Source: Nostoc sp. 106C
GTDB lineage: Bacteria; Cyanobacteriota; Cyanobacteriia; Cyanobacteriales; Nostocaceae
Reading direction: 5' to 3'
Length of the DNA: 34,918 bases
NCBI RefSeq assembly: GCF_002154725.1
Contig: NZ_MTAW01000150.1
Span: 1-34,918 of the forward strand
The notes beneath the pieces were generated by a model, which worked only from the letters and a program-made list of their open reading frames with translations, made no database searches and was not told the DNA's origin. Position numbers and translations under genes: made by a program. Of the stretch, positions 17,072 through 25,615 are shown one piece after another; position 1 is the first letter of the stretch; each line of letters starts with the position of its first letter.

Positions 17072-17876
17072 TGCCATTACCCGCAATCTCTTCCTAGAGG
17101 GTCTTAAGGTTGAAGGATTTGATACAATAGGCGCTGAAAACGGTCTTGTTGGTATCCAGCGAGCACAAGAACATTTACCTGATTTGGTGATTTGCGATAT
17201 TGTGATGCCCGATATAGATGGTTACAGCGTTCTAACTACGCTGCGCCAAGAACCTTGTACAGCAATCATGCCCTTCATTTTTCTCACTGGTAGCGACAGT
17301 AAAGCAGCTATGCGTAAAGGTATGGAGTTAGGAGCAGATGACTTTCTTGCCAAACCCTCTACCCTAGACGAATTACTCAAAGCGATCGCTACCCGGTTAC
17401 AAAAGCAAGCTAATCTCGAAAACTGGTGGGCTAATAAATTTCAGAAAGCTTTGAAACCAGTATCCGCTAATAAAATTTTACCAACTGCTCCTGCTGAGTC
17501 AATCTTTCCCAGCATTCCCCAATTAAAAGAAGTTTTCGACTTTATCGAAGAACATTATCACCAAGGAATCACTCTGTGTGATGTCGCTGAAGCAGTAGGA
17601 TATTCACCTGCTTATTTAACTAATCGAGTAGCAAAGCAAACAGGAGATACTGTAAATAATTGGATTGTCAAACGGCGGATGGCGGAAGCTCGTTTCTTGC
17701 TCCAACTCCAAAATAATAACCAGACAATAGAGCAAATAGCCCAAGCATTGGGCTATCAAGATGTATCCCACTTTTCTCGCCAGTTTCGTCAACATCACGG
17801 TTTACCTCCCCATGCTTGGCGCAAACAGCATCAAGTGACAGTACACAAACAAGTGATACCTATGACAGCGCGGTAG
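17028..17876 (+). CDS. Response regulator with AraC-type DNA-binding domain
   Basis: A 282-residue transcription factor. The N-terminal receiver (about 7-125) has the acidic pair at 14-15 (VIEDDAIT), phospho-acceptor Asp57 (LVICDIVMPD), Thr/Ser in FLTGS and Lys109 in LAKPST. After a linker, the AraC/XylS domain (about 170-272) has two helix-turn-helices, LCDVAEAVGYSPAYLTNRV and IEQIAQALGYQDVSHFSRQF, ending with GLPPHAWRK. It matches the NpF1278-type partner of the kinase upstream and probably activates the divergent scy operon in response to light. The start may be either of two adjacent ATGs (17028 or 17031); no good SD is seen. The sequence just before repeats its own first codons. Confidence 0.92.
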   Translation: MMHESPTKILVIEDDAITRNLFLEGLKVEGFDTIGAENGLVGIQRAQEHLPDLVICDIVMPDIDGYSVLTTLRQEPCTAIMPFIFLTGSDSKAAMRKGMELGADDFLAKPSTLDELLKAIATRLQKQANLENWWANKFQKALKPVSANKILPTAPAESIFPSIPQLKEVFDFIEEHYHQGITLCDVAEAVGYSPAYLTNRVAKQTGDTVNNWIVKRRMAEARFLLQLQNNNQTIEQIAQALGYQDVSHFSRQFRQHHGLPPHAWRKQHQVTVHKQVIPMTAR

Positions 17877-18014
17877 AGGTTGCCGCAGGCATCAGACGGC
17901 AATTCCTTTAAGGGGGTTAACCCTGCCAACAGACTGCCTCAACTTTGCAACAGAGGACAAATGACAACTGGCAAAAAGGAAACAAACCAGTGAATGTTGC
18001 TAGTTTGAATTTTC

Positions 18015-18300
18015 AACACTGGCGGGAGTATAGTTTTTAATGATGTTTTCGATGCCGAATTAGATCAAAAAGAGCGACTATCTAGACCAATTCCTAGTGG
18101 TCGCGTGTCTCGGCAAAATGCTGCGTTATTGGGGAGTATATTGTTTGCGATCGCAATTGTGGCAGCTTTCCAAGTTTCTTGGTTGAGTGTCATCTTAGCT
18201 TTAGTCATTACTTTTGCAGTGTTACTCTATGACTCACTAGCCAAGCATCATCCTTTTTTTGGTTCATTGAATATGGGTTTGTGCCGTGGCAGCAACATTT
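18015..18300 (+). pseudogene. eboC: Internal fragment of eboC (UbiA-type prenyltransferase), truncated at both ends
   Basis: An open frame of about 92 codons reads GGSIVFNDVFDAELDQ, then RLSRPIPSGRVS, then hydrophobic helices, LLYDSLAKHHPF and SLNMGLCRGSN. NDxxDxxxD is the first Asp-rich motif of UbiA prenyltransferases, and RPIPSGRVS and LNMGLCRG are hallmark EboC segments. EboC is normally near 300 residues, so the N-terminal helix and the C-terminal two thirds are gone. An in-frame TGA at 18006 closes the left side and there is no start codon near. After SN the frame runs into antisense of the RND pump gene. The rest of eboC is not in this window although eboA and eboB are. If a whole copy exists elsewhere this is a duplicate relic; if not, the ebo set is broken. 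Confidence 0.8.
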
Positions 18301-21300
18301 TTAGCAGTTTTAGATTGGCTGAGATGTTTACGCCATGCTTCCATGTAAGTGTAGAATACAGGAGTTAAATAAAGCGTCAAAATTTGCGAAAATAACAATC
18401 CGCCAACAATTGCAATACCCAATGGACGACGCGCTTCTGAACCCGAACCTGTTCCTAATGCAATGGGCAAGGTGCCGATCAACGCTGCCATTGTCGTCAT
18501 CATAATTGGGCGGAAGCGAACTAAACAGGCTTCATAAATAGCATCAAAAGCACTTTTTCCTTCGCTGCGTCGCTTTTCAATAGCAAAATCCACCAGCATG
18601 ATGCCATTTTTCTTAACGATACCAATCAGCAGAATGATGCCGATAAAGGAGTAAAGATTCAACTCTACTTGAAAGATGAGCAATGTTAGCAATGCACCAA
18701 ACCCTGCTGAAGGTAACCCGGAAAGAATGGTAATCGGGTGAATGAAATCTTCGTAGAGGATACCCAGGATCAGATAAATTACCACAATCGAGACAAGTAG
18801 CAACCAACCTAAATCGTTAAAGGACTGGCTAAACACTTGGGCAGAACCCTGAAAACTTGTTGTAATTGTCGCAGGCAGAATTTCCCGTGCTACTTGCTCT
18901 ATAGCATCTGTGGCCTGGCTTAAGGATACTCCTGGTATCGTCTCAAAGGAGATAGTAGCAGAAGGAAGTTGAGCTAGGTGAGTAACAGTGAGAGGTCCGA
19001 CATTTTCGGTAATATTAGCGATCGCACTTAAAGGAATAGATTGGCCATTACTGGAGCGAATATAAAGTATAGATAGAGCAGTTGGATCGCGCTGGAACTC
19101 TGGTTTTAGTTCTAAAATTACATAAAATTGGTCATTCGGAGTATAAATAGTGGAAACTTGACCAGAACCATAGGCATCGCTGAGGATTTTCTCTACTTGT
19201 GCTGCTGTGATTCCCAAAGTTGCAGCTTTGTTATGGTCAACCTGAACTTGCACTTGGGGAGTACTGAGTTGTAGGTCACTATCAACACTCCGGAGTCCTG
19301 GTATTGCTTTGACTTTCTCTAACAGTTGGGGAAGGTATTGGCGCAAATCTTGCAGGTTTAAACTCTGCAAAGTAAATTGATATTGGGAATTACTTTGTTG
19401 ACCGCCGATGGGAATCGCCGGGGGAGAACGTAGGAAAACTTGAATTCCCGGAATACCCCGTAACTTAGGAGTCAGTTGTTGAATAATTTGATCGGAATTG
19501 AGGCGACGTTGGGAACGTTGTTTTAAGCGAATTGTAATCCGTCCACTGTTGACAGAGGCGTTGGGACCACTAGCACCGACAGTTGAATTTACCGCTTCGA
19601 TATTAGGGTCTTTGCGAAGAATATCTACGACTACTTGCTGGTGACGAAGCATATCATTAAAAGAAATATCTTGCGCCGCTTTTGTGTTGACCATCAGTTG
19701 TCCAGTGTCTTCTGTGGGGATGAAACCTTTAGGAACGATGACGAACAAATAGACAGTCATCAGCAGCAGAATACCCGAACCAATCAGCGTCATTAGGTGG
19801 TATTTTAAGACAGGCTTGAGTGTCCATTCATATCCTCGCAGCAGCAAATCAAATGCTTGCTCTGAGATGCGATACAATCGATTTTGCCGCTGTTCGTGGA
19901 ATGAATGCAGAAACCGACTGCACAACATCGGGGTGAGACTGAGAGAAACAAAACCCGACACCAAAATTGCCACAGTAATCGTCACAGCAAATTCATGAAA
20001 TAGGCGACCAATCAACCCACCCATGAACATAATCGGGATGAACACCGCCACCAGTGAAAGCGTCATGGACACAATTGTAAAGCTGATTTCCCTGGAGCCT
20101 TTCATTGCCGCTTCTAGAGGTGGTTCCCCCAATTCTCGATGACGGACGATATTTTCTAGTACGACGATCGCATCATCTACCACAAAGCCCACAGATAAGG
20201 TTAAGGCCATTAGAGACAGGTTATCTAAAGAGTAACCTAATAGATACATAGCGGCAAAAGTGCCGATAATCGCTACAGGTAGGGCTAAACTGGGAATCAA
20301 GGTTGCAGTTAGGTTACGCAGAAAGAGGAAAATTACCAGAACTACTAAACAAACCGATAAAAGTAAGGTAAATTTGACATCTGCAATTGAAGCGCGAATC
20401 GATTGCGAGCGATCATACATAATGCCCATCTCAATCGACTTGGGAACTTGGGCGCGTAAGGTGGGTAATAGTTCCTCGATCGCATCGACAATTTCTACAG
20501 TGTTAGCACCCGGTTGCGGCTGCACAGCTAGCAGGATTGCTGGACGGTTTGTGACTTGGCGATCGCTATAAAGATTCGAGACTTTGTTGTTTTGAACGTC
20601 ATCAATTACCTGCCCTAAATCCTGAAGTCGCACCGCCGCACCATTTTTATAGGTGACAATCAGCGATCGATAAGCAGCAGCATTACTGAGTTGACCGTTA
20701 GCCGCGATCGTGTAACTTTTGTATTTATCAGAGAGTCTCCCAGTTGGTAAGTCTACATTTGCCTGTTGAATCGCCGTTTTCACCTGATCGAGTCCAATTC
20801 CCCGCGCTACTACCTCACGCGGGTCAAGCTGGATGCGAACAGCATACTGCTTTTGACCGTAAACCTGTACTTGTGCAACCCCATCGATCGCGGAAATCGG
20901 CTGACCGACTGTTATCTCTGCGTATTCATCTACTGTAGAGATGGGAACTGTTTCCGAATACATATAGAGAAACAGAATTGGAGATACCGAGGGATTGACC
21001 TTGCGGTAAGTAGGTGGATGAGGCATCCCTGCTGGTAATTGTCCGGCGGCGGCTGAGATTGCTGCTTGTACGTCTTTGGCAGCATCATCCACATTGCGGC
21101 TAAAGTCAAATTGTAGCGAGATATTGGTACTGCCCGTTGAACTAGTAGAATTGAAAGAATTTAGTCCAGCAATTTCGGTGAACTGTCTTTCTAAAGGTGC
21201 AGCAACCGCAGATGCCATTGTTTCGGGTGTTGCACCAGGCAGGCTGGCAGAAACACTAATAAAGGGATATTCAACGTTGGGTAATGCACTAATCGGTAAC

Positions 21301-21392
21301 AGCACATAACTCATGAGACCGAAGATGAGAATACCCATCATCACCAAAGTGGTCATGACTGGACGACGAATGAAGAGTTCTGAAAGGTTCAT
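18264..21392 (-). CDS. RND efflux pump subunit (HAE1/AcrB-MdtB/C type), copy 1
   Basis: A 1042-residue inner-membrane proton-driven pump subunit of the AcrB family. N-terminus MNLSELFIRRPVMTTLVM is typical. Paired Asp406/Asp407 in LSVGFVVDDAIVVLENIV sit in TM4, and the TM10 lysine is in GIVKKNGIMLVDFAIE; together they form the proton relay. Twelve membrane helices and two large periplasmic loops follow the usual pattern. It is about as long as, and highly similar to, the second RND gene of the same operon, so the two likely form a mixed trimer as in MdtBC. The last 11 residues, NVAATAQTHIQ, are the antisense of the eboC relic (LNMGLCRGSN), so the natural C-terminus was replaced at a rearrangement junction; this tail is cytoplasmic and probably tolerated. 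The SMI1-HEAT gene ends 75 bases upstream. Confidence 0.95.
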   Translation of the reverse strand: MNLSELFIRRPVMTTLVMMGILIFGLMSYVLLPISALPNVEYPFISVSASLPGATPETMASAVAAPLERQFTEIAGLNSFNSTSSTGSTNISLQFDFSRNVDDAAKDVQAAISAAAGQLPAGMPHPPTYRKVNPSVSPILFLYMYSETVPISTVDEYAEITVGQPISAIDGVAQVQVYGQKQYAVRIQLDPREVVARGIGLDQVKTAIQQANVDLPTGRLSDKYKSYTIAANGQLSNAAAYRSLIVTYKNGAAVRLQDLGQVIDDVQNNKVSNLYSDRQVTNRPAILLAVQPQPGANTVEIVDAIEELLPTLRAQVPKSIEMGIMYDRSQSIRASIADVKFTLLLSVCLVVLVIFLFLRNLTATLIPSLALPVAIIGTFAAMYLLGYSLDNLSLMALTLSVGFVVDDAIVVLENIVRHRELGEPPLEAAMKGSREISFTIVSMTLSLVAVFIPIMFMGGLIGRLFHEFAVTITVAILVSGFVSLSLTPMLCSRFLHSFHEQRQNRLYRISEQAFDLLLRGYEWTLKPVLKYHLMTLIGSGILLLMTVYLFVIVPKGFIPTEDTGQLMVNTKAAQDISFNDMLRHQQVVVDILRKDPNIEAVNSTVGASGPNASVNSGRITIRLKQRSQRRLNSDQIIQQLTPKLRGIPGIQVFLRSPPAIPIGGQQSNSQYQFTLQSLNLQDLRQYLPQLLEKVKAIPGLRSVDSDLQLSTPQVQVQVDHNKAATLGITAAQVEKILSDAYGSGQVSTIYTPNDQFYVILELKPEFQRDPTALSILYIRSSNGQSIPLSAIANITENVGPLTVTHLAQLPSATISFETIPGVSLSQATDAIEQVAREILPATITTSFQGSAQVFSQSFNDLGWLLLVSIVVIYLILGILYEDFIHPITILSGLPSAGFGALLTLLIFQVELNLYSFIGIILLIGIVKKNGIMLVDFAIEKRRSEGKSAFDAIYEACLVRFRPIMMTTMAALIGTLPIALGTGSGSEARRPLGIAIVGGLLFSQILTLYLTPVFYTYMEAWRKHLSQSKTAKNVAATAQTHIQ

Positions 21393-21467
21393 GAGTGTTG
21401 TTCTCCCAGAAATGTGATAGCAATGCGATCGCCAAATATAATTTCAACTACTTACGAATGCTTATTG

Positions 21468-22442
21468 TTAATGGCTAAACATCTCTAATGCCTCCTGAAC
21501 TGCTTCTTGAACAATTGGATCGGGATCTTCTAAAAGCTGCAATACAAACTCTACAGCTTCAAATGCTTTGATTTTTCCCAAAGCAACGGCCGACCTACTA
21601 CGAACCCATCTGTTAGGATGTTGAAGTATTTGAATTAATGCATCTACTGCTCGAAGTTGTTCGAGTACTAATACTACAGAAAAGCCTGAATCATCTTTTT
21701 CGTCTTGTAGCAGATTCAGAAGAGTATTAACTACTTTAGTTTTCAGGCTGTTTAGTGGAATTTCTATTCCATAGCTATTGCTCATAGATAGGTCGTTATG
21801 AAGTAGTTGTAAAGTTTGCCAAGAAGAATCTTCAGGAAATATTTTCAAAAATCTTTCGAGAGCTAAGTCTGTAATTCTTGAATTGTAATTTCGATAGGCA
21901 GCAGCATACTTTTTCTCATTTTTCTCTATGTAACCTTTACGAGAGATGAACAATCCCCCAGTCTCGTAAGATTCAGCTAGAGTCAACAGCATTGCTGTTA
22001 AATTAGTGTATTGCAGTGAGATTTCTACAATTTCAGATATATGAATTACAGGGGAAGTTGCTTGTTCATCATCAATGGCAACCACTGCTAAAAATTCAAT
22101 ATCCGACATACAGATTGGTAAGACAGGTTTACCTGCATACTTATACATCAAGGCTATTTCTTGATGTTCCTCAACCCAAGTTTTAGCCTCTTTTACTCCT
22201 GACTCTAAACTTAAAAGGAACATAGGATAAAATATCCTATTATCTGTACAGCCATCTATTGAATATCCATTTGACCATTGATAAATTTCTCTAACTTCTT
22301 GGGATACTTTAAAAGAGATAGTACTCAATAAATTATCTATTTCTAAGGGACTTAAGCCTGATGTTAATGATGCAATCTTTGCTGGGTGATTTTCTCGAAA
22401 CCAGGCATAAATTCGTTCTAATGCATTTTTAATATCTGACAT
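21468..22442 (-). CDS. SMI1/KNR4-like plus HEAT-repeat protein
   Basis: A 324-residue cytoplasmic protein. The first ~150 residues resemble the SMI1/KNR4 (SUKH) fold: GLSPLEIDNLLSTISFKVSQEVREIYQWSNG split into LSPLEIDNL and EVREIYQWSNGYS, then FYPMFLLSLE, and a LPICMSDIEFLAVVAID strand. The last ~90 residues are HEAT/PBS-lyase repeats: ALIQILQHPNRWVRSRSA, VALGKIKAFEAVEFVLQLL, EDPDPIVQEAVQEAL. SUKH domains are common as immunity proteins against contact-dependent toxins, but in cyanobacteria SMI1-HEAT proteins also occur without toxins. None is seen here. It sits between two RND subunit genes in the same direction (50 and 75 bases), so it is co-transcribed with the pump; a link in function is not shown. 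Confidence 0.8.
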   Translation of the reverse strand: MSDIKNALERIYAWFRENHPAKIASLTSGLSPLEIDNLLSTISFKVSQEVREIYQWSNGYSIDGCTDNRIFYPMFLLSLESGVKEAKTWVEEHQEIALMYKYAGKPVLPICMSDIEFLAVVAIDDEQATSPVIHISEIVEISLQYTNLTAMLLTLAESYETGGLFISRKGYIEKNEKKYAAAYRNYNSRITDLALERFLKIFPEDSSWQTLQLLHNDLSMSNSYGIEIPLNSLKTKVVNTLLNLLQDEKDDSGFSVVLVLEQLRAVDALIQILQHPNRWVRSRSAVALGKIKAFEAVEFVLQLLEDPDPIVQEAVQEALEMFSH

Positions 22443-22492
22443 AATTATTTATTTGAAATTCATAATTGAGGAAATCAAATTTTTGCACATCA

Positions 22493-25400
22493 TCAACGAT
22501 CGCCTGTAAATGAAAAGACTCGCCGGAACTTAACCTGACTAAGCTTTGCACGCCAGGACTCCATATATATGTAGAACACAGGAGTCAAATACAAAGTCAA
22601 AACTTGCGAGAATAACAACCCACCGACAACTGCAATCCCCAGAGGACGACGGGATTCGGAACCTGCACCAAATCCCAAAGCAATGGGTAAGGTTCCCATC
22701 AGCGCTGCCATTGTCGTCATCATAATCGGGCGGAACCGCACCAAACAGGCTTGATAGATTGCCTCAGATGGCTTTTGCCCTTGATCGCGCTGGGCTTCTA
22801 TGGCAAAGTCCACCATCATAATGCCGTTTTTCTTGACGATACCTACCAGCAGAATAATGCCGATAAAGGAGTAAACATTAAGTTCAACACCAAAGAATAT
22901 CAGCGTTAACAACGCCCCAAAGCCAGCCGAAGGTAGACCAGAAAGAATTGTGAGTGGGTGAATAAAATCTTCGTAGAGGATACCGAGAATCAGATAAATT
23001 ACTAAGATAGCGATCGCTAATAGTAAACCAAGACTCGGCAGCGAACTTTGAAACACCTGACTCGCACCTTGGAAGCTGGTACTAATACTGTCAGGAATTA
23101 CTGTATGAATCAGTTTTTCTAGTGCTTGGTTAGCTGTTCCCAAAGACACGCCAGGGGCAAGGTTATAAGAAATTGTCGCTGCATTCATTCGTCCTGCATG
23201 GTTGACCATCAACGGCCCTATCCCTTGAGATAATTTGGCAAATGTCTTCAAGGGAACTGCTTGCCCATTGCTAGAGTTAATGTATAAGCTCATCAGTGCA
23301 TTGAGATTCTGTTGATACTGGGGTTCCAGTTCCAGAATCACCTGATACTCGTTGCTCGCTGCATAGATGGTTGAAACTTGGTAGGAACCGTAAGCATTTC
23401 TGAGGGTGTTTTCGATTTGCTGGGCTGTAACACCAACAGTTGCAGCTTTGTCGCGATCGATATCAATGTTGACCTGAGAAGCAAATTGTAAATCGCTGTT
23501 AACATCCTGAAGTTCTGACATGGTTTTCATCTTGGCAACTAGTTGAGGAACATACTGCTGCAAAGGTTGGACATCAGAACTTTGAAGCGCCAGTTGATAA
23601 AGTCCTGTAGTCTGCTGGGTGCCAATGGGAATGGCTGGAGGATTTTGTAAGAAAACTTGAATACCCGGTACAGTGGCAAGTTTGGTTCTTAGTTCTTGAA
23701 TGATTTCGTCAGCGCTAAGGTGGCGTTGCGATCGCGGTTTTAAGCGAATAAACAAACTCCCAGAATTTCCAGCCACAGCTGCACCGCCACCACTACCACT
23801 CGATCCAGCCCCGATATTGGAGTTAACTGCATCGACGTTGGCATCTTGGCGGATCAAGTCAGTAACTACTTGTTGGTGACGCACCAAATCGTCAAAGGAA
23901 GCATCTTGAGCTGCTTGGGTAATGCCTGTAATTTGTCCGGTATCTTCACTGGGAATAAAACCTTTGGGAACTACTGCCAGCAGCCCAACTGTGACTATCA
24001 GCAATACAGCCGATAAAATCATGGTGGTACGGTGATATTTTAAGACTTTTTTCAGGCTCCAATCATACAGAGCCAGAAAGCGATCAAATACATACTCAGA
24101 AGCTTGATATAAGCGGCTTTGATGGGCATGATCCATAGGACGGACAAAGCGACTGCACAGCATTGGAGTTAGACTCAGCGATACAAACCCCGAAACTAAA
24201 ATCGCCACCGCGATTGTGACTGCAAATTCATGAAATAATCGCCCCAATAATTCACTCATGAACAACATGGGGATGAACACTGCAACCAATGAAAGTGTCA
24301 TCGATAAAATGGTAAAACCAATTTCTCTCGACCCATTCAAAGCTGCTTCTAGCGGACGTTCCCCCATTTCCATGTGGCGGACGATATTTTCTAACATGAC
24401 GATCGCATCATCAACGACAAAACCCACAGACAGGGTCAACGCCATCAATGACAGGTTATCCAGTGAGTAATGCAGTAAATACATCACCGCAAAGGTGCCA
24501 ATCAGCGATACGGGTAACGCTAAACTGGGAATCACTGTTGCTGAAAGATTCCGCAAAAATAGAAAAATTACCAGGACAACCAAAGCGATCGTCAAAATTA
24601 AGGTAAAACGGACATCATCTACTGAGTCGCGAATTGCTTGAGAAGCGTCATATAAAACCCCGATTTCTACGGATTTGGGAATTTGGTCGCTTAATTTTGG
24701 CAGCAATTTCTTAATTGTGTCTACGACTTGTACCGTATTGGTTCCGGGCTGTCTTTGAATAGTGATGATAATAGCGCGGGTATTATTGTACCAACTTGCT
24801 ACCTTGTCATTTTCCACACTATCAATTACCCGACCAAGTTGATCGAGATAGATTGGTGCGCCATCTTTGTACGCCACAATCAATTTGCGATAAGCGGTGG
24901 CATCTTGAAGTTGACCGTTAGTTTGTACTGTATAGTTTTTGTGGCTTCCTGAAAGGCTACCAGTAGGTAAATTGACGTTCCCCTGTTGAATTGCAGTTTG
25001 CACTTGATCTAAACCAATTTGCCGAGTTGCTAATTGTTGGGGGTCAAGCTGAATTCTTGCTGCATACTTTTGGGAACCATAGATAGCTACCTGGGCGACT
25101 CCATTGATTGTAGATAGCTTTTGCGCTAAATAAGTCTCGGCATAATTGTCTACCTGAGAAAGGGGCAATGTGGGAGAATCTAAGTAAAGGTAGAGAATTG
25201 GTTGATCGGCAGGGTTAACTTTGCTGTAAGTTGGGGGATTAGGTAAATCATTGGCAATTTGCCCCGATGCAGCTGCGATCGCCGCTTCTACATCTTGGGC
25301 GGCATCGTCAATATTACGACTTAGGTTGAATTGCAGTGTAATTTGCGTTTTGCCCAAGGTGCTACTCGAGTTGAGCGAATCGAGTCCCGCAATACTAGAA

Positions 25401-25612
25401 AATTGCTTTTCTAGAGGACGAGCAACTGATGCTGCCATCGTTTCTGGGCTGGCTCCTGGTCGGGCAGCGCTTACCTGAATTGTGGGATAATCTACACTCG
25501 GCAAATCGCTGATTGGTAGTTGGCGATAACTCATGAAACCAAAGATCAGAATCCCCAGCATCACCAGAGTTGTCATGATCGGGCGACGAATAAACAGTTC
25601 AGAGAGGTTCAT
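22493..25612 (-). CDS. RND efflux pump subunit (HAE1/AcrB-MdtB/C type), copy 2
   Basis: A 1039-residue inner-membrane pump subunit, start MNLSELFIRRPIMTTLVM. Proton relay residues are present: DD in LSVGFVVDDAIVMLENIV at about 405, and lysine in GIVKKNGIMMVDFAIE. A glycine/serine/alanine-rich insert (GAGSSGSGGGAAVAGNSG) in the second periplasmic loop is absent from the sister protein. The C-terminus SQVKFRRVFSFTGDR is ordinary, unlike copy 1. It begins three bases after the stop of the membrane fusion protein, so the two are translationally linked. One fusion protein with two RND subunits is the MdtABC arrangement; exported substrates cannot be read from sequence. Confidence 0.95.
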   Translation of the reverse strand: MNLSELFIRRPIMTTLVMLGILIFGFMSYRQLPISDLPSVDYPTIQVSAARPGASPETMAASVARPLEKQFSSIAGLDSLNSSSTLGKTQITLQFNLSRNIDDAAQDVEAAIAAASGQIANDLPNPPTYSKVNPADQPILYLYLDSPTLPLSQVDNYAETYLAQKLSTINGVAQVAIYGSQKYAARIQLDPQQLATRQIGLDQVQTAIQQGNVNLPTGSLSGSHKNYTVQTNGQLQDATAYRKLIVAYKDGAPIYLDQLGRVIDSVENDKVASWYNNTRAIIITIQRQPGTNTVQVVDTIKKLLPKLSDQIPKSVEIGVLYDASQAIRDSVDDVRFTLILTIALVVLVIFLFLRNLSATVIPSLALPVSLIGTFAVMYLLHYSLDNLSLMALTLSVGFVVDDAIVMLENIVRHMEMGERPLEAALNGSREIGFTILSMTLSLVAVFIPMLFMSELLGRLFHEFAVTIAVAILVSGFVSLSLTPMLCSRFVRPMDHAHQSRLYQASEYVFDRFLALYDWSLKKVLKYHRTTMILSAVLLIVTVGLLAVVPKGFIPSEDTGQITGITQAAQDASFDDLVRHQQVVTDLIRQDANVDAVNSNIGAGSSGSGGGAAVAGNSGSLFIRLKPRSQRHLSADEIIQELRTKLATVPGIQVFLQNPPAIPIGTQQTTGLYQLALQSSDVQPLQQYVPQLVAKMKTMSELQDVNSDLQFASQVNIDIDRDKAATVGVTAQQIENTLRNAYGSYQVSTIYAASNEYQVILELEPQYQQNLNALMSLYINSSNGQAVPLKTFAKLSQGIGPLMVNHAGRMNAATISYNLAPGVSLGTANQALEKLIHTVIPDSISTSFQGASQVFQSSLPSLGLLLAIAILVIYLILGILYEDFIHPLTILSGLPSAGFGALLTLIFFGVELNVYSFIGIILLVGIVKKNGIMMVDFAIEAQRDQGQKPSEAIYQACLVRFRPIMMTTMAALMGTLPIALGFGAGSESRRPLGIAVVGGLLFSQVLTLYLTPVFYIYMESWRAKLSQVKFRRVFSFTGDR

Positions 25613-25615
25613 CAG

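Noticed and set aside
17961-17993. Ten-codon frame MTTGKKETNQ with AGAGGA upstream, after the response regulator
   Set aside because: Has a fair ribosome site but is too short to judge, and lies beside the eboC breakpoint; probably debris.
18105-18368. Complete small membrane protein of 87 residues
   Set aside because: The first 60 residues are clearly internal EboC sequence and the rest is antisense of the RND pump gene, so it is a relic and not an independent gene.
21468-22442. Toxin-immunity system around the SMI1-like protein
   Set aside because: No polymorphic toxin, secretion gene or other immunity gene is adjacent; the flanking genes are pump subunits.
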